From: Clostridia bacterium
Lineage (GTDB): Bacteria; Bacillota; Clostridia; Christensenellales; Borkfalkiaceae
Length of the DNA stretch: 53,211 nt
Assembly (NCBI GenBank): GCA_029055875.1
Contig: JAIDCJ010000018.1
Span: 1-53,211 of the forward strand
Direction: 5' to 3'
Shown: piece after piece, positions 46,313-53,211 of the stretch
Layout of the letters: each line of letters begins with the position of its first letter
Position numbering within the stretch: position 1 is the first letter of the stretch
The notes under the pieces: model-generated
What the model was told of the DNA's origin: nothing
The model's input: the letters and a program-made list of their open reading frames with translations, nothing else
Databases searched by the model: none
Translations under genes and position numbers: made by a program

Positions 46313-47666
46313 CGTTATCATTATAGGCGCAGGGCCCGGCGGAATTTTCTCCGCATATGAGCTTAGAAACAGCGGGTTGAAGGTGGCAGTGTTCGAGGAA
46401 GGGAATGAGCTAAATAAGCGCAAGTGCCCGATCGATGGCGTAAAGGTAAAATCCTGCGTCAGCTGTAAGACCTGCTCGATTATGTCCGGCTTTGGGGGCG
46501 CAGGTGCCTTTTCCGACGGAAAATACAACATTACGAACGACTTCGGCGGAAGCCTTTACGAGCATATCGGAAAAAAGACGGCGTTGGAGCTTATGGAGTA
46601 CGTCGATCAAATCAACGTTGCGCACGGCGGAGAAAATACAAAGCTGTATTCTACGGCGGGCTCAAACTTCCACAAAATTTGCACTCAGAACAAGCTCAAC
46701 CTGCTCAGCGCGCGGGTGCGGCATTTGGGGACGGATATCAATTATACCGTACTTTCCAACATCTTCGGTGAGTTAAAGAATAAAGTAGATTTCTTTTTCA
46801 ATACGCACGTTAACGATATCAAAAAGACGACGGATGGTTTTGAGGTCGTTGCGGATAAGTGCTATTCGTGTAAGTATTGCATTGTGTCCGCAGGTAGAAG
46901 CGGAAGTAAGTGGATGGAAGAGGTGTGTAAAAATCTTGGCATCACCACCCATTCAAACCGCGTGGATATTGGCGTGCGCGTGGAGCTGAATGCCGAGGTA
47001 TTTGAGCACATTACCGATGAACTGTACGAAAGCAAGATTGTGTACACCACCGAAAAATACGAGGACAAGGTGCGCACGTTCTGCATGAATCCGCACGGCA
47101 TTGTGGTAAATGAGAATACGAACGGAATCATTACTGTCAACGGGCACAGTTTTGAGGACGAGAGCCGCAAGACGAACAATACGAATTTTGCCCTGCTTGT
47201 ATCAAAGCATTTTTCCGAGCCGTTCAAGGATAGCAACGGTTACGGCGAAAGCATTGCAAGACTGTCAAATATGCTTGGCGGAGGCGTTATCGTACAGCGG
47301 TTCGGCGACATGGTAAGGGGCAGGAGAAGTACGCAGAAGAGAATCGACGAGAACCTCGTCGTTCCGACCCTAAGTGCAACTCCGGGTGATTTGAGTTTGA
47401 TTCTTCCCAAGCGCATTCTCGACGGCATCATTGAAATGATTTACGCACTCGATAAAGTGGCAATCGGTACCGCAAATGACGAAACTTTGCTGTACGGCGT
47501 AGAAGTAAAGTTCTATAATATGGAAGTCGAAACGGACGAAAATCTCGAAGCGCAGCACAAGGGGCTTTATATCATTGGCGACGGCAGCGGCGTAACGCAT
47601 TCGCTTTCGCACGCCTCTGCAAGCGGTGTACACGTTGCAAGGCATATTCTTTCAAAACTTGCATAG
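46302..47666 (+). CDS. FAD-dependent dehydrogenase-like protein (COG2509 type)
   Basis: The product is 454 residues. The N-terminal dinucleotide-binding motif is 'DVIIIGAGPGGIFSAYEL', followed by a cysteine cluster 'KRKCPIDGVKVKSCVSCKTC' and 'GFGGAGAFSDGKYNI'. The C-terminal FAD site has 'GLYIIGDGSGVTHSLSHASASG'. Members of this family are predicted flavoproteins of unknown substrate. The start codon lies inside the end of the fusion gene, so the two are cotranscribed. A bidirectional terminator follows. Confidence 0.88.
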   Translation: MNYDVIIIGAGPGGIFSAYELRNSGLKVAVFEEGNELNKRKCPIDGVKVKSCVSCKTCSIMSGFGGAGAFSDGKYNITNDFGGSLYEHIGKKTALELMEYVDQINVAHGGENTKLYSTAGSNFHKICTQNKLNLLSARVRHLGTDINYTVLSNIFGELKNKVDFFFNTHVNDIKKTTDGFEVVADKCYSCKYCIVSAGRSGSKWMEEVCKNLGITTHSNRVDIGVRVELNAEVFEHITDELYESKIVYTTEKYEDKVRTFCMNPHGIVVNENTNGIITVNGHSFEDESRKTNNTNFALLVSKHFSEPFKDSNGYGESIARLSNMLGGGVIVQRFGDMVRGRRSTQKRIDENLVVPTLSATPGDLSLILPKRILDGIIEMIYALDKVAIGTANDETLLYGVEVKFYNMEVETDENLEAQHKGLYIIGDGSGVTHSLSHASASGVHVARHILSKLA

Positions 47667-47700
47667 GGTTTACTGTCCAAAAAGTGAATATGGCTTCAAT

Positions 47701-47737
47701 AAAAAAGAGACGCGGCTTTAAGTCGCGTCTCTTTTTT
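47701..47737. terminator. Bidirectional terminator
   Basis: AAAAAAGAGACGCG (47701-47714) is fully complementary to CGCGTCTCTTTTTT (47724-47737). The A and T runs serve both the FAD gene (+) and the PadR-type gene (-). Confidence 0.9.
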
Positions 47738-47743
47738 ATTGAA

Positions 47744-49537
47744 TTAATAACGAGCCGGTCTTACCTGTAAATAATAGGTGAGTCCGAATACGATTACACC
47801 CAAGAAGAATACGTCAGGTACAATAATGTAGGTTGCAATCGCATTGATATCCGTGAAGTCGATTCTCACCCAAAGTGCAATGATGGCTGCAATTATGACG
47901 AGAATCAGGAATAGGACAACCGCGTGAACGATGGCGGGAGTTGTTCGTCTTAATGAGCGTTCTCCGTATTTATTTGCGTAAGCCAAACCGCAAATTAAAA
48001 GAACAATCAAACCAATGCCCCAAATTAGATAGGGGTAGAAGACGGGGAGAGGAGCAGAGCTTTGTATTGCAAGCAATATAATACCGAGTACGGCACAGAA
48101 AACGAAAAATGCCATTGCGCTCACAAACAGAGCTTTTCCTCTATGTATAACACTTTGAGACGTCTGTTCCAGTTCGGTTTTTCCTTTGCCGCCAGCCGTA
48201 ACAATACGGATCCCGTCCTTTTCAGCACGTTCTTCCAAATCGTAGAAATCAATACCGTCGAGCGAGGTTGCGCGTTCACTTTCCGGCGTTTGTGTAGACT
48301 CGGAATTAATGGAATTTGCATATATCTTGCGTACAACGCTGCGGTATTCCCATTCGTCCTCGTCCTGTGTATCAACGGGCGTGGTGTCCTCAGGCTCTTC
48401 GTCGCCCACGGGTGCAGTATAGTAATTATATTCCGTTGACGATTTGTCCGAAGGGGGTGTATTGATTAAGCCGAGATAATTTTGATGCAGGAGTTGTTGT
48501 TCGCGCTGACGGAATAAAGCTTCCTGTTCTTCGACAATCTCTTTTTCCCGCTTCTCCATTTCTTCGGCGTGGCGTGTCTGTTCTTCTTCCAGCCAACTGT
48601 CGCGCAAACGAATCTGTTCTTCGTAAGAAGCACGTTGTGCATTCAAGGCTTCTTCGTTTTCTTTCAAGCGTTCGTCAAGTGCACGGAATTCGTCTGCATT
48701 GATTTGGTTTTTATTTTCGTCGAGCCGTTTTCTCTCTTCGGCAAGCTTTCGTTCGCGCTCGGCAATTTCGTGTTCACGCCATGCTCTTTCGCGGAGTAGT
48801 GCATCGTTACGGGCAAGCATCTCTGCTTCGTATTTCGCTTTCTCCTGTGCGAACTGCGCCATGTCTTGTTCTAAGGCTTCTCGAGCTGCTTCAAGCTGCG
48901 TTGCAGATTCCGCAAACACGGTGCGCTCTTCATCAAGAGAGTCGTGCGCCTCTCTGAGTTTGGAGAATTCCAAGCGTTCCTGAGTAATTCGTGCGGACTC
49001 GGCTTCAAGCTCTGCCTGACGTCTATCAAGCTCAGCTTGTTTTTCCTTCAGTTCGGAAAGGAGTTGTTCCTGCCCTGAGAAGGAAAGCCCAAAACTATCT
49101 TCCTCGTCCTTTTCCTGCGAATGCGCACGCGTCGTCGTATCGCGTAAAACACGCATATCTACTGCAAGGGGAGCGGGGTTTGAAAAATCGAAATCCTTAT
49201 CCGAAATAAGGCTGTCGATTACGGTACGGGAATACTCCCATTCCGATTGATTTTGTTCGGAAATTTTTCTGCCCGCATCAGTGAGGGAGAAATATTTTCT
49301 TCTGCCGCCGCTTACCGAACCGCCCCAGTACGACGTAATAAAACCTTCCTTTTCAAGACGTTTTAGCGCGCTATAAAGAGAGGGTTGTTTTAACGTGTAT
49401 TGACCGTGACTCTTGTGTTCGATTTCGGAGATAATCTCATAGCCGTATTTATCTCCGTCGTAAAGGGCGCGGAGAATGATGGTATTAATATGACCGCGGA
49501 TAAGATCGGAACTTACGGTTTGATTCTCGTCTTCCAT
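47744..49537 (-). CDS. Membrane-anchored PadR-type regulator with long coiled coil
   Basis: The product is 597 residues, about three times the size of a usual PadR protein. Residues ~14-100 are a PadR winged helix: 'IILRALYDGDKYGYEIISEIE', 'KQPSLYSALKRLEKEGFITSYW' and 'GGRRKYFSLTDAGRK'. Residues ~150-385 form a charged coiled coil ('RAWREHEIAERERKLAEER'). After a polar linker, four membrane helices lie at ~469-491, 501-520, 535-556 and 566-590. The DNA-binding end should be cytoplasmic, tethered by the helices. AGGAGG precedes the start. A PadR-like palindrome lies by its promoter and again near the 2179-residue surface protein. The signal is unknown. Confidence 0.85.
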   Translation of the reverse strand: MEDENQTVSSDLIRGHINTIILRALYDGDKYGYEIISEIEHKSHGQYTLKQPSLYSALKRLEKEGFITSYWGGSVSGGRRKYFSLTDAGRKISEQNQSEWEYSRTVIDSLISDKDFDFSNPAPLAVDMRVLRDTTTRAHSQEKDEEDSFGLSFSGQEQLLSELKEKQAELDRRQAELEAESARITQERLEFSKLREAHDSLDEERTVFAESATQLEAAREALEQDMAQFAQEKAKYEAEMLARNDALLRERAWREHEIAERERKLAEERKRLDENKNQINADEFRALDERLKENEEALNAQRASYEEQIRLRDSWLEEEQTRHAEEMEKREKEIVEEQEALFRQREQQLLHQNYLGLINTPPSDKSSTEYNYYTAPVGDEEPEDTTPVDTQDEDEWEYRSVVRKIYANSINSESTQTPESERATSLDGIDFYDLEERAEKDGIRIVTAGGKGKTELEQTSQSVIHRGKALFVSAMAFFVFCAVLGIILLAIQSSAPLPVFYPYLIWGIGLIVLLICGLAYANKYGERSLRRTTPAIVHAVVLFLILVIIAAIIALWVRIDFTDINAIATYIIVPDVFFLGVIVFGLTYYLQVRPARY

Positions 49538-49560
49538 GCATTTCCTCCTGCGTTTTCTCT

Positions 49561-49589
49561 ATTGTACAATATTCGATAAATTTTGTCAA
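49561..49589 (-). promoter_or_regulatory. Promoter of the PadR-type gene
   Basis: On the minus strand TTGACA (49589-49584), 17-bp spacer, TACAAT (49566-49561). The palindromic operator begins ~10 bases upstream of the -35. Confidence 0.8.
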
Positions 49590-49599
49590 TCCTTCAAGT

Positions 49600-49616
49600 A
49601 TTATGTCAGACATAAT
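49600..49616. promoter_or_regulatory. PadR-like palindromic operator
   Basis: ATTATGTC-A-GACATAAT is a perfect inverted repeat with 8-bp arms, lying between the divergent PadR-type and YkvI-like genes. It carries the ATGT/ACAT core of PadR operators. The near-identical 17-mer at 11673-11689 differs at one base. Confidence 0.7.
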
Positions 49617-49658
49617 TTTACAATTTTTTTCATAAAAAATAAGGGAGAATGTCGAAAA

Positions 49659-50825
49659 ATGGGTATATTGCGCGGAGCAATGTTTATCATCGGAACAAGT
49701 ATCGGTGCGGGTTTTTTGTCGGGCGCGGAACTTGTCCGATTTTTTCATACGGAACGTTTTTTCTTTCCCGTAATGCTTTCCGCGTTTTTCTTCTTTCTTG
49801 TGAGCACTTTTTATTTGCATCTTGGTAAGAAGTATGGAGGCTTTGCGGGTGCACTCAATGCGCTTTTTGGACGATGGGCAAAGGCAATTAAAATTACGAT
49901 ATCACTGAGCAGTTTTATTCCGTGTGCGGGAATGCTTGCAGGGCTCGACGCACTTTTGCCTAGCTTCAAGCCTTTGCTATCACTAGCGGGGCTTGCGTTT
50001 ATAACATTTTGCTTGCGGAAAGGCATGAAGGGCATTTCGCTCATTAATTCTTTGCTCGTACCCTTATTGCTCTTTTTTATTTTCTATTACGGATGGGGAG
50101 GAGAGACTTTTTTTCATCGCATATTCACAGGCGGGAAAGACGGCTATTCGGGTGGAGTTCTGTACGCGTTCATGAACGTGTTTCTTGCCGTGCCCGTTTT
50201 AATGGATGCGGGAAAAGAAATGAAGCATACGGTATTTCCCGCTGCAATTGCCGCAGTTTTGATTGCCGTCTGCTCGCTTTGTATCTTAGGTAGAATTTAT
50301 CGTGAAGGGGCAGGTGCAGTCAATGCAGATATGCCGTTTTTGTACGTAATGCGCGGAAACCGTATTTTTTACATTGCTTCGGCGGCCGCAATTCTTACTT
50401 CGCTTGCATCTTCGGTATATCCGCTTCTGCAATTGGCAGACGGCGTCAAGAGCAAACAATACGCCGCAAAAGGAGGCGTGCTCCTCGCGGCGTTTTTGCT
50501 TTCCCGAATGGGGATTTCGGGAATTGTTCGGTATTTATATCCTGCACTTGGAGTCGCGGGAATGGTGCTGTCAGCTTTCTGTATTTTTTACGAGTACCTT
50601 TTCCAGAAGTACCACGAGAAAATACATTCCCGCCGCAAGCACGCAAAGAATAAAGATGGCCGTCATCACAAGGTCGAGCTTGAATACCTGCCCGCCGTAA
50701 ACGAGAAGGTAGCCGAGCCCCGCACGCGAAACAATGTATTCGCCCATAATCGAGCCGATCCACGCCATGCCGACGTTCACTTTCAGCATCGAAATAAACG
50801 AGGCAAACGAAGACGGAATGACTAA
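49659..50825 (+). CDS. YkvI-like polytopic membrane protein
   Basis: Start at ATG 49659 after GGGAGA. The product is 388 residues with about ten hydrophobic helices. The opening 'RGAMFIIGTSIGAGFLSGAELVRFF' is typical of the YkvI group of APC-like membrane proteins (predicted transporters). The last helix ends near residue 310. The remaining ~75 residues are highly charged and are encoded antisense to the end of the neighbouring permease gene (overlap 50571-50825), so this tail is probably a product of a lost stop codon and not a domain. It may be regulated by the operator at 49600-49616. Confidence 0.8.
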   Translation: MGILRGAMFIIGTSIGAGFLSGAELVRFFHTERFFFPVMLSAFFFFLVSTFYLHLGKKYGGFAGALNALFGRWAKAIKITISLSSFIPCAGMLAGLDALLPSFKPLLSLAGLAFITFCLRKGMKGISLINSLLVPLLLFFIFYYGWGGETFFHRIFTGGKDGYSGGVLYAFMNVFLAVPVLMDAGKEMKHTVFPAAIAAVLIAVCSLCILGRIYREGAGAVNADMPFLYVMRGNRIFYIASAAAILTSLASSVYPLLQLADGVKSKQYAAKGGVLLAAFLLSRMGISGIVRYLYPALGVAGMVLSAFCIFYEYLFQKYHEKIHSRRKHAKNKDGRHHKVELEYLPAVNEKVAEPRTRNNVFAHNRADPRHADVHFQHRNKRGKRRRND

Positions 50826-51410
50826 CTTTCTTAAAATTTGTAGCTTCGTTGCACCCATCGATTGCAGAAGCAGAATTTTGTTTTTATCGGTCGCAATAAA
50901 TGCGGAGAGCATGTGCATGATGGCAACGATGATTCCGACGAGCACAGTCATAAAGATAATTGCTTTGTTTCCCGTACCGAACCAAATGATGATAAGCGGA
51001 CCGAGTGCAATTTTGGGAAGCGCATTGAGAACGACGATATACGGTTCCAATACACGGCGCACGGTGTCGCTCCACCAGAGTGCAAGCGCAACCAGAACGC
51101 CGAGCACAACGGCAATGACAAAACCGATGAGCGTTTCCAAAAGCGTAACGCCGATATGATAGAACAGCGTACCGTCGTTGTATAGCGAGCCGATTGTCTT
51201 GCAGACGCGGGAGGGGGAGCTTACAATAAACGAATCTACCCAGCCAAGCGCCGTTGAAAGTTCCCAAAATCCGAGAAGTAGTGCAAGCAGTCCGATTCGG
51301 AGAATCCAAACAAGGGCTATATTGAGCCTTCTTTTTTTTAGGAACTTTTTGTGTTCCAAAGAGTATTCCGGCTTTATCTTGGGTTTTCTTTTTAGAGTTA
51401 GTTTTTTCAT
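50571..51410 (-). CDS. ABC importer permease, SsuC/TauC/ThiX-like
   Basis: Start at ATG 51410 (minus strand), which overlaps the ATPase stop (ATGA) and follows GGAGGG; an ATG at 51428 precedes that site. The product is 279 residues. A basic N-terminus of ~35 residues precedes about six helices. The docking loop is 'QSMGATKLQILRKLVIPSSFASFISMLKV', then 'GMAWIGSIMGEYIVSRAGLGYLL'. It belongs to the taurine/sulfonate/nitrate/thiamine-precursor branch. The substrate is set by the binding protein and remains open. Confidence 0.92.
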   Translation of the reverse strand: MKKLTLKRKPKIKPEYSLEHKKFLKKRRLNIALVWILRIGLLALLLGFWELSTALGWVDSFIVSSPSRVCKTIGSLYNDGTLFYHIGVTLLETLIGFVIAVVLGVLVALALWWSDTVRRVLEPYIVVLNALPKIALGPLIIIWFGTGNKAIIFMTVLVGIIVAIMHMLSAFIATDKNKILLLQSMGATKLQILRKLVIPSSFASFISMLKVNVGMAWIGSIMGEYIVSRAGLGYLLVYGGQVFKLDLVMTAIFILCVLAAGMYFLVVLLEKVLVKNTES

Positions 51411-52144
51411 GCGTTTAATTCCCTCCATAGTACTTCAAACCACTCGGAAAACTGGGGATGTTCTCTTCTTTTGAGTGGATTCTTCACCTCGCCGAAGTCG
51501 AGTTCGTGTGAATAAGCAACGTGTGCGGGGCGTTGGGAGAGCACGAGCACGCGGTCTGCAAGAGAAATTGCTTCCGAAATATCGTGCGTGATAAGTAGTG
51601 CGGTTTTTCCCTCGCTCCGAATAATGGAGGATACGTCCTCGCATACGTTTAGTCTGGTCTGGTAGTCGAGCGCGGAAAACGGCTCGTCGAGAAGCAGAAT
51701 ATCGGGATTGGTGGCAAGCGTGCGTATGAGTGCGGCGCGCTGGCGCATACCCCCCGAAAGCTGCGAGGGATAGCTTTGCAGAAAGTCTTTTAAGCCGTAC
51801 TTTTCTGCAAGCTCTCTCGCGCGGTCTCTGTTTTCGGGCGTATTGATCTTCTTGATTTCAAGCGGCAAGAAGATATTTTTTTCAATCGTGCGCCATTGAA
51901 ACAGCTGGTCTTTTTGCAACATATAACCGAAGCTGCCGTGGCTTTCGATTGTTCCGGCCGAAGGCTTCAAGAGGCCCGCCGCCAAAGATAAGAGCGTGGT
52001 TTTGCCGCAGCCTGAAGGGCCGATAATGGCTACGAATTCGCCCTCGTTTACGGCAAAGTTGAGTCCCTCCGCCGCTGTCGTTTCTCCGCGTTTCGTATGA
52101 TAGGTAAGTTTAACGTCCGTAAACCGAAGAATTTCATTTTTCAT
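51407..52144 (-). CDS. ABC importer ATPase, SsuB/TauB/ThiZ-like
   Basis: The product is 245 residues. Walker A 'IGPSGCGKTTLLSLAAG', Q loop 'GYMLQKDQLFQWRTI', signature 'LSGGMRQRAALIRTL', Walker B 'ILLLDEPFSALD' and H loop 'LLITHDISEAISLAD' are intact. It powers the adjacent permease, coupled by a 4-base overlap. The short DNA gap to the binding-protein gene shows a three-gene operon. Confidence 0.94.
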   Translation of the reverse strand: MKNEILRFTDVKLTYHTKRGETTAAEGLNFAVNEGEFVAIIGPSGCGKTTLLSLAAGLLKPSAGTIESHGSFGYMLQKDQLFQWRTIEKNIFLPLEIKKINTPENRDRARELAEKYGLKDFLQSYPSQLSGGMRQRAALIRTLATNPDILLLDEPFSALDYQTRLNVCEDVSSIIRSEGKTALLITHDISEAISLADRVLVLSQRPAHVAYSHELDFGEVKNPLKRREHPQFSEWFEVLWRELNA

Positions 52145-52181
52145 AAGCGTATCTTCCGTGTGTCTAAAATTTATTTTTGCT

Positions 52182-53177
52182 CTATGAGAGCGAAGCGTAT
52201 ATTGCTTTTACGTAGCTATTGTCAACGAGATCGGTGAATTTTCCGCGCGTTTCAAGTTCGCCTGCGGTTTCCATAATGTTTTGTAACCGCTCAAAGCTCT
52301 CTTCCGTCATCGCCATATCCGTCGCCCAGGAATTGATTTTCTGATAGTTTCTGATGCTCACCGTAATCGATTCCACAGAGGTGGAAGGGAAATGTTTTTC
52401 AAGAAGAGGAGCAATGGTTTCGGGGGTATTACTTTGCACGTAGTCCACCGCCTTGAGCATGGCGCGCAAGAAACCGTTTACGGTATCTTCGTGCTTATCA
52501 AGCCAGGAACGTTTCGCAATGTACGACGTATAGGGAATATCGCCGCCTGCTTCGCCGACGGAAGCAACGATATATCCTTTTCCTGATGCTTGGAATTCGG
52601 AAGCCGTGGGCTCGAACATGGTGCAATAATCGGCAGTGCCTTCTGCAAATGCCGCCGTCATGAGGTTGAACTCAACGCCGTAATTGATATTAATATCCGA
52701 TTCCGTAAAACCCTTTTCTTTGAGAATGTATTCAAACGTCATTGCGGGAACGCCGCCGCGCCGTCCTACCAGGAGTTCCTTTCCTTTCAAGTCCGTCCAT
52801 TCAAAGTTCGGCTCCTGTTTGCGCGAAACGAGGAAAGAACCGTCGCGCTGCGTCAGTTGGCCGAAAACGGTGGGCACGTCTTTGGTACCCCCGAGCATAA
52901 CGTAAAGTGCTGCCTCGGGTCCGCAGAACCCGATATCGGCATCACCCGAAAGAACAGCCGTCATAACGTTGTTTGCACCGCCGCCGTTCGTGAGTTCGAT
53001 TTTTATACCTTCTTCTTTGAAGTAGCCGAGAGAATCGGCAACGTACATAGGTGCATAAAAGACGGAATGCGTTACCTCGTTAATTTTAAGTTTGGTAAGT
53101 CCGTCCGATTCTCCGCAAGCGGAGAGGGGAAGGAGCGCAAAAAGCGTCGCTCCGAGAATTGCGATTGTTTTTTTCAT
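52182..53177 (-). CDS. Substrate-binding lipoprotein, SsuA/NMT1-like
   Basis: The product is 331 residues. The lipoprotein signal has its Cys at ~21 in 'LSACGES'. The fold is NMT1/THI5-like: 'HSVFYAPMYVADSLGYFKEEGI', 'GGGANNVMTAVLSGDADIGF', 'LLVGRRGGVPAMTFEYIL' and 'FEPTASEFQASGKGYIV'. Close families bind thiamine precursors (HMP, ThiY), riboflavin, sulfonates or nitrate. The HCCCGC cofactor motif of Thi5 is absent. The window ends 34 bases upstream, so any TPP riboswitch cannot be checked. First gene of the operon. Confidence 0.9.
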   Translation of the reverse strand: MKKTIAILGATLFALLPLSACGESDGLTKLKINEVTHSVFYAPMYVADSLGYFKEEGIKIELTNGGGANNVMTAVLSGDADIGFCGPEAALYVMLGGTKDVPTVFGQLTQRDGSFLVSRKQEPNFEWTDLKGKELLVGRRGGVPAMTFEYILKEKGFTESDININYGVEFNLMTAAFAEGTADYCTMFEPTASEFQASGKGYIVASVGEAGGDIPYTSYIAKRSWLDKHEDTVNGFLRAMLKAVDYVQSNTPETIAPLLEKHFPSTSVESITVSIRNYQKINSWATDMAMTEESFERLQNIMETAGELETRGKFTDLVDNSYVKAIYASLS

Positions 53178-53211
53178 AGTTATCTCCGTGAAAAATAAAA
53201 GAATAATATAT

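Noticed and set aside
52182-53211. Assignment of the last operon as thiamine-precursor uptake
   Set aside because: Fits the family, but sulfonate, nitrate or riboflavin uptake fit as well, and no TPP or FMN riboswitch is visible in the 34 bases left.

Overview
The window reads as chromosome of a Gram-positive, low-to-mid GC anaerobe of the Clostridia. The grounds are AGGAGG-type ribosome binding sites, consensus sigma-A promoters (TTGACA-17-TATAAT), lipoproteins with Gram-positive lipoboxes, very large Ig-like surface proteins, OmpR-type regulation with 11-bp direct repeats, and PadR and RDD families. A gut Christensenellales-like lineage is my guess from the style of the surface proteins; no sequence here proves it. 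I saw no rRNA, tRNA, CRISPR array, transposase or phage genes.

Layout. 1-6.1 kb: a 1921-residue envelope protein with a beta-rich exterior and a long charged coiled-coil/Gln-Pro tail, followed by a non-coding stretch that folds into several stems and ends in a terminator. 6.2-9.1 kb: a DJ-1/PfpI protein under a promoter with a perfect operator in its spacer, then groEL-groES on the minus strand. 9.1-11.7 kb: dCMP deaminase, cyclophilin and purB operon. 11.6-18.5 kb: a regulatory intergenic region and a 2179-residue repetitive surface protein. 18.5-22.3 kb: a two-component system with two small membrane proteins, and a PlsC-like acyltransferase; both transcription units are preceded by arrays of TTAACA-type half-sites at exact 11-bp spacing. 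22.4-32.5 kb: a nucleoside catabolism and salvage operon (deoC, deoD, deoB, cdd, 5'-nucleotidase lipoprotein, pyrimidine nucleoside phosphorylase, tdk, udk, secreted endonuclease I, lipoprotein). 32.6-42.3 kb: RDD membrane protein, complete CUT1-type ABC importer, thermonuclease/OB-fold lipoprotein and a second OB-fold lipoprotein. 42.4-45.0 kb (minus): surE and two NrnA-like DHH phosphoesterases. 45.1-47.7 kb: a HAD nucleotidase/guanylate-kinase fusion and a COG2509 FAD protein. 47.7-49.5 kb (minus): a PadR-type regulator fused to a coiled coil and four membrane helices. 49.7-50.8 kb: a YkvI-like membrane protein whose tail overlaps the opposing gene. 50.6-53.2 kb (minus): a three-gene SsuABC/ThiXYZ-like importer.

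How it works together. The strongest theme is nucleic acid use: a secreted endonuclease, a thermonuclease-like lipoprotein and an extracellular 5'-nucleotidase could turn DNA or RNA into nucleosides and phosphate, and the cytoplasmic enzymes would salvage them or break them down to pentose phosphates and acetaldehyde/glyceraldehyde-3-phosphate. SurE, the DHH proteins, dCMP deaminase and the HAD-Gmk fusion add intracellular nucleotide trimming. The second theme is envelope regulation: a short-loop sensor kinase with PhoP-like boxes, and a membrane-tethered PadR protein whose promoter carries a 17-bp palindrome found again (16/17 identical) 5' of the 2179-residue surface protein.

All functions are by family recognition from the sequence; no database search was run.
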